The notes: generated from the letters alone by a model not told the origin. A DNA stretch of 64,000 bases from Parabacteroides chongii (GCF_029581355.1 NZ_CP120849.1:5736501-5800500), one strand, 5' to 3'; shown: positions 1-8,554, numbered from the stretch's first letter. Made by a program: numbers and translations.

Positions 1-1562
1 TTCTTCTGAGCCAGCAGTCCTGCAATGGCAACCTGCCCCACGATCGGAAGATAACGGCTGATGATCAGAGCCAGACCGGTCGTAAAGTTCCAGAAGTAAG
101 TATTATCGCCCAGTCCTTCAAAACCGGAACCGTTATTCGCTGAAGACGATGTATATTCGTAAAGCATCTCACTGAAACCGTGGAACCCCGGATTGTTCAG
201 CCAACCGCCTTCCGCCTCCACAAAATCCGGGTTATATACCCAATAGTAGCAAGCCACCGCCGTACCGATTAATATCACGAACGGATGCGCCAACGCCACG
301 ATCGTTGCTATCTTCATCTCGCGCGCCTCCACTTTTTTACCCAGGAACTCCGGCGTACGCCCTACCATCAAACCGCTGATGAAGACGGCAATGATCAGGA
401 ATGCGTAATAATTCATGAATCCTACACCCACGCCGCCAAACCAGGTATTGATCTGCATGTTCAGCATCTCCATCATTCCCGACAAAGGCATCGTGCTGTC
501 GTGCATACCGTTCACCGACCCGTTGGAGGTCACCGTCGTCGTACAACTCCACAGTGCAGTGGCTGCCGCTCCGAGCCGCGTCTCTTTTCCTTCCATCGCT
601 CCCGCATGCTGGTCGATTCCCATCTCCGAGATCATCGGGTTTCCCTTCATCTCATAGTGCGTATTGATCGCGACGCTCGCCAAATAGGCAAACAGCATCA
701 CTCCGAAGATCGAATAAGCCAGTTTCTTCCGTTTCAGGTAGAATCCCAATGCAAAGACCATCGCCATCGGCAAGACAAGGATTGCCCAGCATTCGACCAT
801 ATTGGTCAGGTATGTCGGATTTTCCAGCGGATGCGATGAATTGACTCCGAAGTAACCGCCTCCGTTCGTCCCCAACTGTTTGATCGGTATGATAGCGGCA
901 GCCGGACCCTGCGAAACCATTTGTTCGGTACCTTCCAGTGTCGTCAACTTCATCTTTCCGTCAAATCCCATCGGCGTACCTTCCACGATCAGGATACAGC
1001 CAACGATCAGGGCAAGCGGTAACAGGATACGGGTACAGCTTTTCATCAACAGATTCCAGAAGTTACCGATCGTCTGTGTCGTTTTCGATGCCATTGCCTT
1101 GAAGACACCCGCCAGCGCCGCCATACCGGTTGCCGCTGTAATAAACTGGAACAGCATGATCACGAACAATTGTGTAAAATAGGTCAACCCGCTCTCGCCG
1201 CTGTAATGCTGCAAGTTACAGTTCACCATAAAGCTGATGCAGGTGTTGAACGACAGATGCGACGACTGTCCTGCGTTACCGTCGGGGTTCAGCGGCAGAT
1301 ACTGCTGGAAATATAAGAGCAGGACTCCCCAAAAAAACCAAAAGAGATTGATTGTCAGAAGTGCTTTCAGGAAACTTTTCCAACTCATCTCCACATTCGG
1401 GTCGATGCCGCACAGTCTGAAAATAAAACGTTCCACCGGAGCCATGAAGTCCAGCCAGGTCTTCTCTCCTTTATATACTTTTGCGATGTACATTCCCAGC
1501 GGATACGCCAGGACGATCATCAATACTATTTGCGTGATGCTACCTACTAATTCCGTATTCAT
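1..1562 (-). CDS. kdpA: KdpA, K+-translocating ATPase channel subunit (C-terminus beyond window)
   Basis: KdpA is the inner-membrane, K+-selective channel subunit of the high-affinity KdpFABC pump that works under potassium limitation. Translating the minus strand from the ATG at 1562 (MNTELVGSITQIVLM...) gives an unbroken frame of 520 residues to the window edge; family members are about 555-570 residues, so roughly 40-50 C-terminal residues and kdpBC lie to the left. The loop/filter motifs of the four-fold SKT architecture are visible: NTCISFMVN, GTNGGGYFG, the SNGSVNG segment and NNGSGFEGL. It lies 21 bp downstream of kdpF, in the same transcript, behind the sigma-54 promoter at 1829-1844. 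Very secure identification. Confidence 0.97.
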   Translation of the reverse strand, partial: MNTELVGSITQIVLMIVLAYPLGMYIAKVYKGEKTWLDFMAPVERFIFRLCGIDPNVEMSWKSFLKALLTINLFWFFWGVLLLYFQQYLPLNPDGNAGQSSHLSFNTCISFMVNCNLQHYSGESGLTYFTQLFVIMLFQFITAATGMAALAGVFKAMASKTTQTIGNFWNLLMKSCTRILLPLALIVGCILIVEGTPMGFDGKMKLTTLEGTEQMVSQGPAAAIIPIKQLGTNGGGYFGVNSSHPLENPTYLTNMVECWAILVLPMAMVFALGFYLKRKKLAYSIFGVMLFAYLASVAINTHYEMKGNPMISEMGIDQHAGAMEGKETRLGAAATALWSCTTTVTSNGSVNGMHDSTMPLSGMMEMLNMQINTWFGGVGVGFMNYYAFLIIAVFISGLMVGRTPEFLGKKVEAREMKIATIVALAHPFVILIGTAVACYYWVYNPDFVEAEGGWLNNPGFHGFSEMLYEYTSSSANNGSGFEGLGDNTYFWNFTTGLALIISRYLPIVGQVAIAGLLAQK

Positions 1563-1583
1563 CTTTTCATTCTCATTATTTGT

Positions 1584-1664
1584 TTAAAACTTTTCGGGTT
1601 TCACCAATACATACATCAGATACCCGAAGATCACGAGACAGAGTATAAACAATGCGATAAACAT
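1584..1664 (-). CDS. kdpF: KdpF, small subunit of the Kdp pump
   Basis: This 26-residue ORF (MFIALFILCLVIFGYLMYVL then VKPEKF) is a single transmembrane helix ending in the VKPEKF tail characteristic of KdpF. KdpF is a short membrane peptide that stabilises the KdpABC complex. A purine-rich GAAAGGAGAG stretch lies 5-14 bp ahead of the ATG, which is unusually Shine-Dalgarno-like for this group. It sits directly upstream of kdpA and downstream of another small membrane ORF. It is easily missed by gene callers because of its size. Confidence 0.9.
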   Translation of the reverse strand: MFIALFILCLVIFGYLMYVLVKPEKF

Positions 1665-1680
1665 ATCTTCTCTCCTTTCT

Positions 1681-1782
1681 TTAAATCTTTTCGAACCAAT
1701 CTACACACTTGAAAAAGAACCAATAGCAGAGACTCCCTACTCCGCATACAAAAATCAATGATACAATCTCATTTTCTAACAT
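1681..1782 (-). CDS. 33-residue membrane protein leading the kdp operon
   Basis: The first frame after the sigma-54 promoter encodes 33 residues starting MLENEIVSLIFVCGVGSLCY, with one hydrophobic helix (about residues 7-25) and a charged tail (VDWFEKI). It ends 16 bp before kdpF, and its start lies about 37 bp from the predicted transcription start, so it is co-transcribed with kdpF and kdpA. It resembles KdpF in size and topology but lacks the KPEKF tail. I do not recognise a named family; it may be a second small Kdp accessory subunit (inference). Position, frame and hydrophobicity support a real gene. Confidence 0.65.
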   Translation of the reverse strand: MLENEIVSLIFVCGVGSLCYWFFFKCVDWFEKI

Positions 1783-1828
1783 ACCTTTGTTATTTAATCG
1801 TTAATACTAATCGTTTCGCCCTACTATA

Positions 1829-1844
1829 TGCCAAAGGCGTGCCA
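1829..1844 (-). promoter_or_regulatory. Sigma-54 (-24/-12) promoter of the kdp operon
   Basis: Read on the minus strand the sequence is TGGCACGCCTTTGGCA, matching the sigma-54 consensus TGGCACG-N4-TTGC with the invariant GG (-24) and GC (-12) at the right spacing; only one T of the -12 element is replaced. The predicted start of transcription is near 1819, about 37 bp before the first small ORF at 1782. A possible activator site, an inverted GGGTT/AACCC pair, lies upstream at 1901-1925. Confidence 0.75.
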
Positions 1845-2026
1845 AAAAAGGAAGATTATCACGTGAATATTTAATACAGAGATACTTATCTTAAAAACGA
1901 GGGTTAGGAGATAGAAATATAACCCTACCATTTTGAAAGGGTCAGCCTACCAAAACGGAAAAACATATTAAAACGGAAAGATGAAAATCCCTCCAGAGAA
2001 GCAGAAATATTTGATAAAAAGAAAAA

Positions 2027-2126
2027 AGGTGTACCAAAAAGATCCTCGTCCGAAACTATCAATTAAAAATACGTTATATTTAAAATCAAAGCATTAATTC
2101 CGGATTTACAATCTTTTGGTACACCT
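2027..2126. repeat. 100-bp element bounded by about 16-bp inverted repeats
   Basis: AGGTGTACCAAAAAGAT at 2027-2043 is matched inverted by ATCTTTTGGTACACCT at 2111-2126, with one A of length difference. The interior is AT-rich with no reading frame. The rest of 1783-2203 holds the kdp promoter and nothing else I can name. Candidates are a small non-autonomous mobile element or a long hairpin beyond the 3' end of the neighbouring histidine kinase gene; it has no T-run typical of a terminator. Confidence 0.5.
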
Positions 2127-2203
2127 ATGAAATAAAAGATTCCCGTATCTCGCGACAGGGGAGTGCGTGAAACCTCACGGTCTCTTATCTAAATCTAAAA
2201 AAT

Positions 2204-4018
2204 TTATCTTATTTGGTATTGTATGGGTAAGGTAAATAAAAAAATTGTTCCTTTACCGATCTCCGATTCTACCCATATCTCACCACCTAACATATGAACA
2301 ATTATTTCACAAATACTTAACCCTAGTCCGCTACCTTGAATAAAGGTATTTAATTTCACAAAACGTTCAAAGACCTTATCTAACTGGTCTATTGGTATTC
2401 CGATCCCCGTATCCTTTACAAAAAACCTTAATTGCTTCTCTTCTTTGAGATATTCATATCCGACTGAAACCGTTCCTTTCTCCGTAAATTTCAGCGCATT
2501 ATTCATTAGGTTTATTATTACTTGCATCAGACGGTTCTTAGCAGTCCGGATCATACATTCCGGCAAGCCTTTATTACAAACAATCTGTATCTCTTCTTTT
2601 TTATTTCTGAAATATGCCGCATGTACGATTTCATCGAGCATAGAGTTGACCGAAAAGTCAGATTCTGAAAAGTCAAACGTCCCCGACTCTATATTCGCCA
2701 AGTCAAGAATATCATTGACTAGTTGTAATAAAAGGGAATTGTTGCTTTCAATAATTCCAACATACTCATCCATCTCCTCCTGTGATTCAGCCATAGGAAG
2801 CAAACCAGAAAAGCCTATGATGGCATTCAGCGGTGTTCGTATCTCATGGCTTATATTCGCAAGGAACGCTGTTTTCAACTTATTCGCTTCTTCCGCCTTA
2901 TCCCGTGTTCTGCGCAACTCCTTCTCTAACTTTTTTCGTTCCGTGATTGGCAAGAAAACACCTACCAACGCAATCACTCTCCCATCCGGACCATGCTCCG
3001 CTTCGGCAAGCAATTCTTCCCACGCTTCCTCTTCTTCATCTGAAAGCCGTAAACTACTTAACTGATATTCGATATGACCTTTAGATACTTCACCAGATAT
3101 CAGACGGAAAAACAACTCCCGTACCGATTCACGAAAATCCGAATGCACAGCCAGTAAACCGTCCTCCAATGAAAGAACCTTATTCTTTATCCAATCCAAA
3201 TGAGTCATTCCCAAAGAGGAATCATTATTCATATTGACTGATTCTGATATAAAAATATCATTCTGAATGTTATAATGCCAATAAATCATATTGGCAGCAT
3301 CAATAGCAATGGACAGTTTATGATTAAATATCTCCAGATTTTTTTGAAACTTCTTTATTTTCGTAATATCGACAAAGAACACATCAGTAACATCCGGTTC
3401 TTCCGAGGGCATGATTACAATAGTAAAAAAATAATTGCCAATTTGATATTCATACTCATAAGGTTCCCTTGTATCAAGTACCTGCCTAGATATTTCTATA
3501 TATCTGTCAAGCGAACCGATTTCCGTTGCTTCAATGTCTTTTCGTTTTTTATGTAAAATCTGTTCATCTGGAATTATTTTTTCACTGAAAGCCTTATTTA
3601 CATCCAACACTTCTATATCTTCCGAACCGTTATTATCTAATATCTTGTTTCGCACATAAGGAACAGGCATATTATTAAATAAATTGCGATATTTTAAAAG
3701 CAGCTTGAATTCGCGTGCTTTCATCTTTGACTTGATACGCCGTATGTACACTAATATCGATAAAATCAATATGATGAAAAGCAGAATAGCGCAGAGCAAC
3801 ATCCAAAACCAATGATAATGCAGAATATTCCCGCAGATGATGAATGACATCGTATATTTAAGGAGATTCAAGTCTCCTTCCATAAAAAACGGGATATCTG
3901 TAGGAAATAGATTTCCTGCATGCAGCTTACCGGAATTACATAACAGCATAGTAAGCATAAGCAGCATATAAATCACAAAATCTTTATGAGTGAGGTTATT
4001 ACTAGTATTATGTTTCAT
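2204..4018 (-). CDS. Membrane sensor histidine kinase with PAS-like domains
   Basis: A 604-residue sensor kinase. It has an N-terminal hydrophobic segment (residues 14-30), a second transmembrane segment (about 70-92), two PAS-like sensing regions (about 105-225 and 235-365), then a HisKA dimerisation domain with phospho-acceptor His391 in SHEIRTPLN and a HATPase domain with the N box (NLMNNALKF, about 503-511), G1 box DTGIGIP (536-542) and G2 box GSGLGL (562-567). It lacks a receiver domain, so it must signal to a separate response regulator; none is adjacent. It is a typical Bacteroidetes orphan PAS kinase. The ligand cannot be read from sequence. The gene stands alone between the kdp promoter region and the unknown gene at 4060-4854. 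Confidence 0.9.
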   Translation of the reverse strand: MKHNTSNNLTHKDFVIYMLLMLTMLLCNSGKLHAGNLFPTDIPFFMEGDLNLLKYTMSFIICGNILHYHWFWMLLCAILLFIILILSILVYIRRIKSKMKAREFKLLLKYRNLFNNMPVPYVRNKILDNNGSEDIEVLDVNKAFSEKIIPDEQILHKKRKDIEATEIGSLDRYIEISRQVLDTREPYEYEYQIGNYFFTIVIMPSEEPDVTDVFFVDITKIKKFQKNLEIFNHKLSIAIDAANMIYWHYNIQNDIFISESVNMNNDSSLGMTHLDWIKNKVLSLEDGLLAVHSDFRESVRELFFRLISGEVSKGHIEYQLSSLRLSDEEEEAWEELLAEAEHGPDGRVIALVGVFLPITERKKLEKELRRTRDKAEEANKLKTAFLANISHEIRTPLNAIIGFSGLLPMAESQEEMDEYVGIIESNNSLLLQLVNDILDLANIESGTFDFSESDFSVNSMLDEIVHAAYFRNKKEEIQIVCNKGLPECMIRTAKNRLMQVIINLMNNALKFTEKGTVSVGYEYLKEEKQLRFFVKDTGIGIPIDQLDKVFERFVKLNTFIQGSGLGLSICEIIVHMLGGEIWVESEIGKGTIFLFTLPIQYQIR

Positions 4019-4059
4019 AACTTATATATCAGATATCCCGTCTAATTTTATCTTTATTC

Positions 4060-4854
4060 TTATTCTATTACAGGCCGGTCTTCCGGATCCTCTTTAGTCG
4101 GTTTCGACGGGTATGTTATTCCAATACTCGTTTTACCTCCCATACCTGCACCTAAGCTATTAGAGATCACTACACGATAATGATCAATACGTGAGTTCCA
4201 CCATGCAAAGAGTTCAGCATATTTTTCATCGCCGTTTATCATTGCCAGTGCATTGAGTTTTTCTACTATAGCAGCATATGCTTTCTCAAAGACAGGACGT
4301 GTCATTTCGGTATTTCCTTTGACGGATTTCTCTGAACGTTCTTTTGTCCGTTTCAATGTTAGATTCGAACAAAGTTCGTTCACCTTTTTAAGTTCAGTGA
4401 TCCAGGGATCGAGTCCTAATAAAGTGGCATCCTCCTTGTATTGATCGGAAGCCAATGCCTGCAGAAAATTATTAATAAAACTTGTCTGGTCATCAAAAGA
4501 GCGTCTTTGTGCCCCTATGAATGTATCAGAAAGTGTCTTTATCCGTTTAGCAGCTGCTAATTTATCTTTATCGTAATGCCTCATAGCATTCTTCATCTCT
4601 ACGATAATGGCAACATGGTAGTCTCCACGCAGTTTGTTCGCTTCATTCATCTGATCGGTATAGGGACTTTTACTGATATTGACTATACTGTCATCGAATA
4701 TCTGCAACTTCTCCTTATATTCAGGAAATATATCTTCAATTCCGATACTCTTGGCACCAATAGTTTCAATAGCTGTTTCTATCTCCCTACCAAAAGTAAG
4801 GCTTTCGTTGTTTTTTAATCTGGTTTTCGTTCCAAACGTTTGTATTTTTACCAT
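4060..4854 (-). CDS. Uncharacterised Bacteroidetes protein (probably DUF6261)
   Basis: A 264-residue soluble, mostly helical protein with no signal peptide or membrane segment. It resembles the Bacteroidetes-restricted family I know as DUF6261 (around 250 residues, unknown function), judging from the overall layout: a short N-terminal strand segment, a long helical body, and a proline/acid-rich tail (PTKEDPEDRPVIE). No catalytic motif is visible. The gene is preceded by 80 bp of AT-rich leader and then by the phased palindrome array at 4937-5076, which is the most obvious candidate for its control region. Family assignment is from memory and moderately sure. Confidence 0.6.
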   Translation of the reverse strand: MVKIQTFGTKTRLKNNESLTFGREIETAIETIGAKSIGIEDIFPEYKEKLQIFDDSIVNISKSPYTDQMNEANKLRGDYHVAIIVEMKNAMRHYDKDKLAAAKRIKTLSDTFIGAQRRSFDDQTSFINNFLQALASDQYKEDATLLGLDPWITELKKVNELCSNLTLKRTKERSEKSVKGNTEMTRPVFEKAYAAIVEKLNALAMINGDEKYAELFAWWNSRIDHYRVVISNSLGAGMGGKTSIGITYPSKPTKEDPEDRPVIE

Positions 4855-4936
4855 AGGTTCAAGTGTTTATGAATTGAATTTGCAATTTAAAATTGAGTTA
4901 TGTATTTTTTTTAATCCCATATTCTGTTTTATACTC

Positions 4937-5108
4937 CGATATGCTTATCGAATGACTTTGTCTGTCATAAAATAAATTCGATACAATTATCGAAACATTT
5001 ATTCAGCTGTAAAAATCCCCCGATATTAATATCGAACGTTTTTTTATGTTGTCAAGGACCTTCGATACGTTTATCGGGGGAACTTTTTACCTGTTTTGTC
5101 TTTCGATA
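4937..5108. repeat. Four CGATA-N4-TATCG palindromes at exact 42-bp spacing
   Basis: The 14-bp dyad CGATA-N4-TATCG begins at 4937, 4979, 5021 and 5063, i.e. three intervals of exactly 42 bp; a half-site CGATA follows at 5104 (41 bp). The central four bases differ (TGCT, CAAT, TTAA, CGTT) and the 28-bp spacers are unrelated, so this is not a simple tandem duplication. 42 bp equals four turns of B-DNA, so all sites face the same side of the helix, as expected for cooperative protein binding. It lies upstream of the minus-strand gene at 4854. The rest of 4855-5789 has only the features listed separately. Confidence 0.75.
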
Positions 5109-5307
5109 AACAGGTTTAGTCAAATAAACAGACTTAATCTAACTGATGGAATATTTTTAAATTAAGATTTTTATCTTTCTTGATTATCCCGTTGTATATA
5201 GACATTCGGAGGATGATCTGATAGCTGTTGTTTCATGTATATTATATATTAGTTTTGACCCAAATAGAGAGTCTGTTAATTTTTTAACTATATTCAAGAA
5301 CAATTAT

Positions 5308-5341
5308 ATGACTAGAAAAAACGATCCTTTTAGCTAGTCAT
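5308..5341. other. Inverted repeat ATGACTAG / CTAGTCAT
   Basis: A perfect 8-bp inverted repeat (5308-5315 and 5334-5341) with an 18-base loop, in the long AT-rich intergenic region. It could be a hairpin or an operator. There is no following T-run, so I do not call it a terminator. Confidence 0.35.
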
Positions 5342-5458
5342 AATTTAAAGTTTATTTAGATATTGTATTTATAAAGAAAACAACAAATAAAACATATGTA
5401 ATTCAAGGCTTTTATTGATTTATTGTTTGAAATTATTTTTTTTATTCACTAAAAGTCA

Positions 5459-5466
5459 TACCTTTG
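5459..5466 (+). promoter_or_regulatory. Bacteroidetes -7 element, probable promoter of the lipoprotein pair
   Basis: TACCTTTG fits the TAnnTTTG -7 consensus. A TTTG lies at 5426-5429, but its 29-bp distance is too long for a canonical -33 box, so only the -7 element is well supported. Transcription would start near 5473 and leave a leader of about 315 bases ahead of the gene at 5790. Confidence 0.4.
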
Positions 5467-5789
5467 CAAATGACAAAAAAAAAGGATCGATTAAATTAGT
5501 CATTAATATTTAACACTTTTATCAATTGTTTATCATAGCCTAGAAACTACTTAAAAAGAGCTTATTTAACACGGTTTTATTTCATAAAATATATTATCCC
5601 AATATATCATTTTTTACAATAAGAAAAAACACATTAAAAAAGTCATGTAAAATAACCGGATTCATTCAAAATACAGGCTTACCGATTTTTTATTATCGAC
5701 TTACACAATAATTTATATATATTCATTCAGGCAATAACAAACATGGGCTGTCGTTTTTATAGGCAGAATACTTAAATAGAGAGAATTAT

Positions 5790-6323
5790 ATGAAAAATCA
5801 AATGTTTGTGTGTTGCCTGTTGCTGATGTTGGCTTTCGCATCGTGTACGAAGATGGAAGTTGGGTTTAAGGGGCAGGTTTATTTGTATCAGTCGGAACCG
5901 GAAATAACCCGATATTCACTGGAAAAAAGAGATAGCATCGTTGTAAAAGGGTTTAATAACTGGGCTATGAGGGATGAACATAAAGGCATGCTGCCCGATA
6001 ATGTCGTGAAAGATTCGGGATATGATAAATCTTACGTATATTATATATGTGCAGTCACCGCTAAGGTGGAAATGAAAGAGGATGATTTTATAACCAGTTC
6101 CGCAGATCCGGATACTAAACTCGGATATACGACTCAAGAGCTGGATCAGCACGGAGTTTCAAGCATCATAGGAGATGGCAGCAACGCGGGTGATTATTTG
6201 ATTATGAATACCTATCTGATCTATATTTCGCAGGAAAAGAATGGCAAAAAGATGGATGTCTGGTATCCGTGCTCCCCTGCTGATTTGGAATGGCATTGCA
6301 TTGCCTTCAAAGGTATAAAATAA
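5790..6323 (+). CDS. Putative lipoprotein, first of a tandem paralogous pair
   Basis: A 177-residue protein with a type II signal peptide ending in the lipobox AFASC (Cys19). The mature part is predicted beta-rich and acidic. It is clearly related to the next gene: both carry (I/V)TR(Y/F)(S/T)L followed by DSI(V/A)VKGF, then SGYDKSY, and near the end WYP-SP-LEW. The duplication is still visible in DNA (for example the shared run GATAGCATCG). I do not recognise the family; it is likely an outer-membrane or periplasmic lipoprotein of unknown role. The gap to its paralogue is 42 bp, so the two are probably co-transcribed. Confidence 0.7.
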   Translation: MKNQMFVCCLLLMLAFASCTKMEVGFKGQVYLYQSEPEITRYSLEKRDSIVVKGFNNWAMRDEHKGMLPDNVVKDSGYDKSYVYYICAVTAKVEMKEDDFITSSADPDTKLGYTTQELDQHGVSSIIGDGSNAGDYLIMNTYLIYISQEKNGKKMDVWYPCSPADLEWHCIAFKGIK

Positions 6324-6365
6324 GAAAGGCTGGTATTAATATATTCAATATAATAAGAAGGAATT

Positions 6366-6878
6366 ATGAAGAATCTATCATTTATTTATAGTCTGTTGGT
6401 TGTATTCGCTTTGCTCTCCTGTTCAAAGACAAAGTTCACTTATGAGAAAAAAATCTATTTGTCTACGCCGGAGGTGACGCGGTTTACATTGGATGATCAG
6501 GATAGCATCGCTGTAAAAGGGTTCGACCGATGTGAAGCGTTAGAAGTCGTCAAAGGGAAATTGCCGGAAAATGTAGCGAAGGAATCGGGATATGATAAAT
6601 CTTACTACTATTGCACTTATGAGGCTACGGTAGAAATGGAAGATGATATGGATAAATTAGTTTTTCCCAAGGAAAAGGTCGACGTGGGATATTCAACCAT
6701 AGATTTTGAAGGCAAGGGATTCATGCAAATATCAGATACGAAGGACGGACACAAATACGTGAAATTATATACCTATCTCGTCCATATCTTTAAAGATGAG
6801 AACGGAAAAGAGGCGGATATCTGGTATCCCCACTCTCCTTTCAAGCTGGAATGGACTTTCTTTTCGATCGATAAATAA
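6366..6878 (+). CDS. Putative lipoprotein, second of the tandem pair
   Basis: A 170-residue paralogue of the preceding gene, with signal peptide and lipobox (ALLSC, Cys19). It keeps the shared blocks VTRFTLDDQDSIAVKGF, SGYDKSYYY and DIWYPHSPFKLEW, while the central third has diverged, which fits an old local duplication. No enzyme motif is visible. Transcription probably ends at the strong hairpin 6919-6961. Confidence 0.7.
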   Translation: MKNLSFIYSLLVVFALLSCSKTKFTYEKKIYLSTPEVTRFTLDDQDSIAVKGFDRCEALEVVKGKLPENVAKESGYDKSYYYCTYEATVEMEDDMDKLVFPKEKVDVGYSTIDFEGKGFMQISDTKDGHKYVKLYTYLVHIFKDENGKEADIWYPHSPFKLEWTFFSIDK

Positions 6879-6918
6879 AAGAACAAGTATCGGATGCAAA
6901 CGGTACTGATAATGCAGA

Positions 6919-6961
6919 GGGACGCAGACTATATTGATTATTAAAAAGTCTGCGTCCCTTT
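6919..6961. terminator. Bidirectional hairpin terminator between convergent genes
   Basis: GGGACGCAGACT (6919-6930) pairs perfectly with AGTCTGCGTCCC (6947-6958), followed by TTT on the plus strand. It separates the plus-strand lipoproteins from the minus-strand OmpA-like gene. The CTGCGT-rich stem resembles the hairpins at 31709-31755 and 47481-47583. Confidence 0.7.
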
Positions 6962-7011
6962 GCGTATTCTGCGCCGTCTGTGTCCGGTAAGATATCCTCT
7001 TACATTATATA

Positions 7012-7845
7012 TTACTGGAGCATCTGATACAACTTATCCAGCTTCGGAGCCATGATGATCTCCGTACGGCGGTTCTTGCTGCGACCCTCGGCAGACTCGT
7101 TGTCGGCAACCGGCATATATTCGCCGCGTCCGCTGGGCTGGATCTGCAACGGGTTCACGCCATAGTCTTTGGTCAGGATGCGGACTACCGATGTCGCACG
7201 TATCACGCTCAAATCCCAGTTATCCTTGAACTGTGCCGTATTGATCGGCTTGCTGTCGGTATGCCCTTCGATATATACGTCTATATCCGATTGCTTGTTG
7301 AGGACTTCCGCCAGCTTCGCCAATGCTTCTTTCCCCCGTTTATCCACGCGCGCGCTGCCCGATTCGAACAACAGCTTGTCGGACATGGCGACATATACCT
7401 TGCCGTCTTTTTCGGTTACCGTCAGTTCGTCGCTGCTGAAGCCCAGCAGGGCATCCTTCACACTGTTCAGCAGGTTGCGGACTTTCTCGTTCTGGGCGTT
7501 GATCATGTCCTGCAGTTCGTTGATCGTCCGTTCACGTTCGTTCAGCTCTTCCATCTTCTGGCTGAGGAGGCTGTTCAGTTTCTCCTGTTGCGTCATGTTC
7601 GAGCTGAGCATGGTCTGGTAATTACGGATGTTGCTGCCCAGGCGTGCCGTGTCGCGCTGGAGGGCGGCAAGGCGCTCGTTCAGTTTGTCGCCGGTATCGC
7701 GGCAATCGACCAGTTGTTCCTGTAATGCGTTGGCACGTCCGATGGCTTCGAGACGACCGTTTTCCGCTTCCAGGTATTTCTTTTTCGTTACACATGAAGT
7801 GCAAAGCAGCAGTGCGGAGACTGCTATGAATAAAACTTTCCTCAT
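7012..7845 (-). CDS. OmpA-family peptidoglycan-binding lipoprotein
   Basis: A 277-residue lipoprotein (lipobox LLCTSC, Cys17) with a long coiled-coil middle region (about residues 25-125) and a C-terminal OmpA-like domain (about 150-265). The domain shows the peptidoglycan-binding signature around EGHTDSKPI, NWDLSVIRA and GRSKNRRTEI. Such proteins anchor the outer membrane to the cell wall. It is transcribed divergently from nrfH, sharing a 95-bp region that holds a perfect dyad at 7866-7885. Confidence 0.88.
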   Translation of the reverse strand: MRKVLFIAVSALLLCTSCVTKKKYLEAENGRLEAIGRANALQEQLVDCRDTGDKLNERLAALQRDTARLGSNIRNYQTMLSSNMTQQEKLNSLLSQKMEELNERERTINELQDMINAQNEKVRNLLNSVKDALLGFSSDELTVTEKDGKVYVAMSDKLLFESGSARVDKRGKEALAKLAEVLNKQSDIDVYIEGHTDSKPINTAQFKDNWDLSVIRATSVVRILTKDYGVNPLQIQPSGRGEYMPVADNESAEGRSKNRRTEIIMAPKLDKLYQMLQ

Positions 7846-7865
7846 TTCACCTATAATTTTCGTGC

Positions 7866-7885
7866 AATGTAATATTTATTACATT
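7866..7885. promoter_or_regulatory. Perfect 9+9 dyad between ompA-like gene and nrfH
   Basis: AATGTAATATTTATTACATT has 9-bp perfect arms around a 2-bp centre. Its size and TGTAAT/ATTACA ends suit a dimeric Crp/Fnr-type regulator, and a Crp-family gene closes the nrf cluster. Binding by that protein is an inference. It lies 55 bp from the nrfH start and 21 bp from the divergent gene. Confidence 0.45.
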
Positions 7886-7940
7886 TTACCTGTATCCGAA
7901 TTAAGATATTTGTAATCAATTAAACTTTAATTAAGGCTGT

Positions 7941-8528
7941 ATGAAGATAAAAGAGATCATAAACAGGATTCTTCCTACCCGGCGGAGTAAATTATTTGCG
8001 CTTGTAGCCAGTGGGGCGATCTGTGGTTTAGGCTTTTATACATTTTATGTATCGAGGGCCTGGAGTTACTTGTCCGATGAGCCGTCGACCTGTGTGAACT
8101 GCCATATCATGGGGCCTTATTATGCCACCTGGAACCATAGCTCACACAGCCGGAACGCCACCTGTAACGACTGCCATGTGCCACACGAAAACGCCGCAAA
8201 GAAATGGTTCTTCAAAGGAATGGACGGTATGCGTCATGCCGCTGTATTCATGATGCGCGGTGAACCGCAGGTGATTCAGGCCATCGACGAGAGCGCAGAA
8301 GTCATTATGAACAACTGTATCCGTTGCCACACGCAACTGAATACGGAGTTTGTCAATACCGGTCGCATCGACCATGAAATGGCAATGGCAGGCGATGGAA
8401 AAGCCTGCTGGGACTGTCACCGGGAGGTCCCGCACGGAGGATCGAACAGTCTTTCGTCGACTCCGTCGGCAATCGTCCCTTATCCGAAATCCAACACGCC
8501 GGACTGGCTGAAAGAGATGCTTAAATAG
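7941..8528 (+). CDS. nrfH: NrfH, tetraheme quinol dehydrogenase of nitrite reductase
   Basis: A 195-residue NapC/NirT-family membrane cytochrome c. One N-terminal helix (about 18-40) anchors it, and four heme sites are visible: CVNCH (51-55), CNDCH (75-79), CIRCH (126-130) and CWDCH (156-160). It oxidises menaquinol and passes electrons to NrfA for the six-electron reduction of nitrite to ammonium. nrfA follows after 26 bp, and system II heme-ligation genes follow that, which is a standard Bacteroidetes order. Confidence 0.96.
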   Translation: MKIKEIINRILPTRRSKLFALVASGAICGLGFYTFYVSRAWSYLSDEPSTCVNCHIMGPYYATWNHSSHSRNATCNDCHVPHENAAKKWFFKGMDGMRHAAVFMMRGEPQVIQAIDESAEVIMNNCIRCHTQLNTEFVNTGRIDHEMAMAGDGKACWDCHREVPHGGSNSLSSTPSAIVPYPKSNTPDWLKEMLK

Positions 8529-8554
8529 AACGAATAAAATAAAAATCAACGAAT

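Noticed and set aside
4937..5108. CRISPR array
   Set aside because: Repeats are only 14 bp with variable centres, there are four of them, and no cas gene is near; a protein-binding array fits better.
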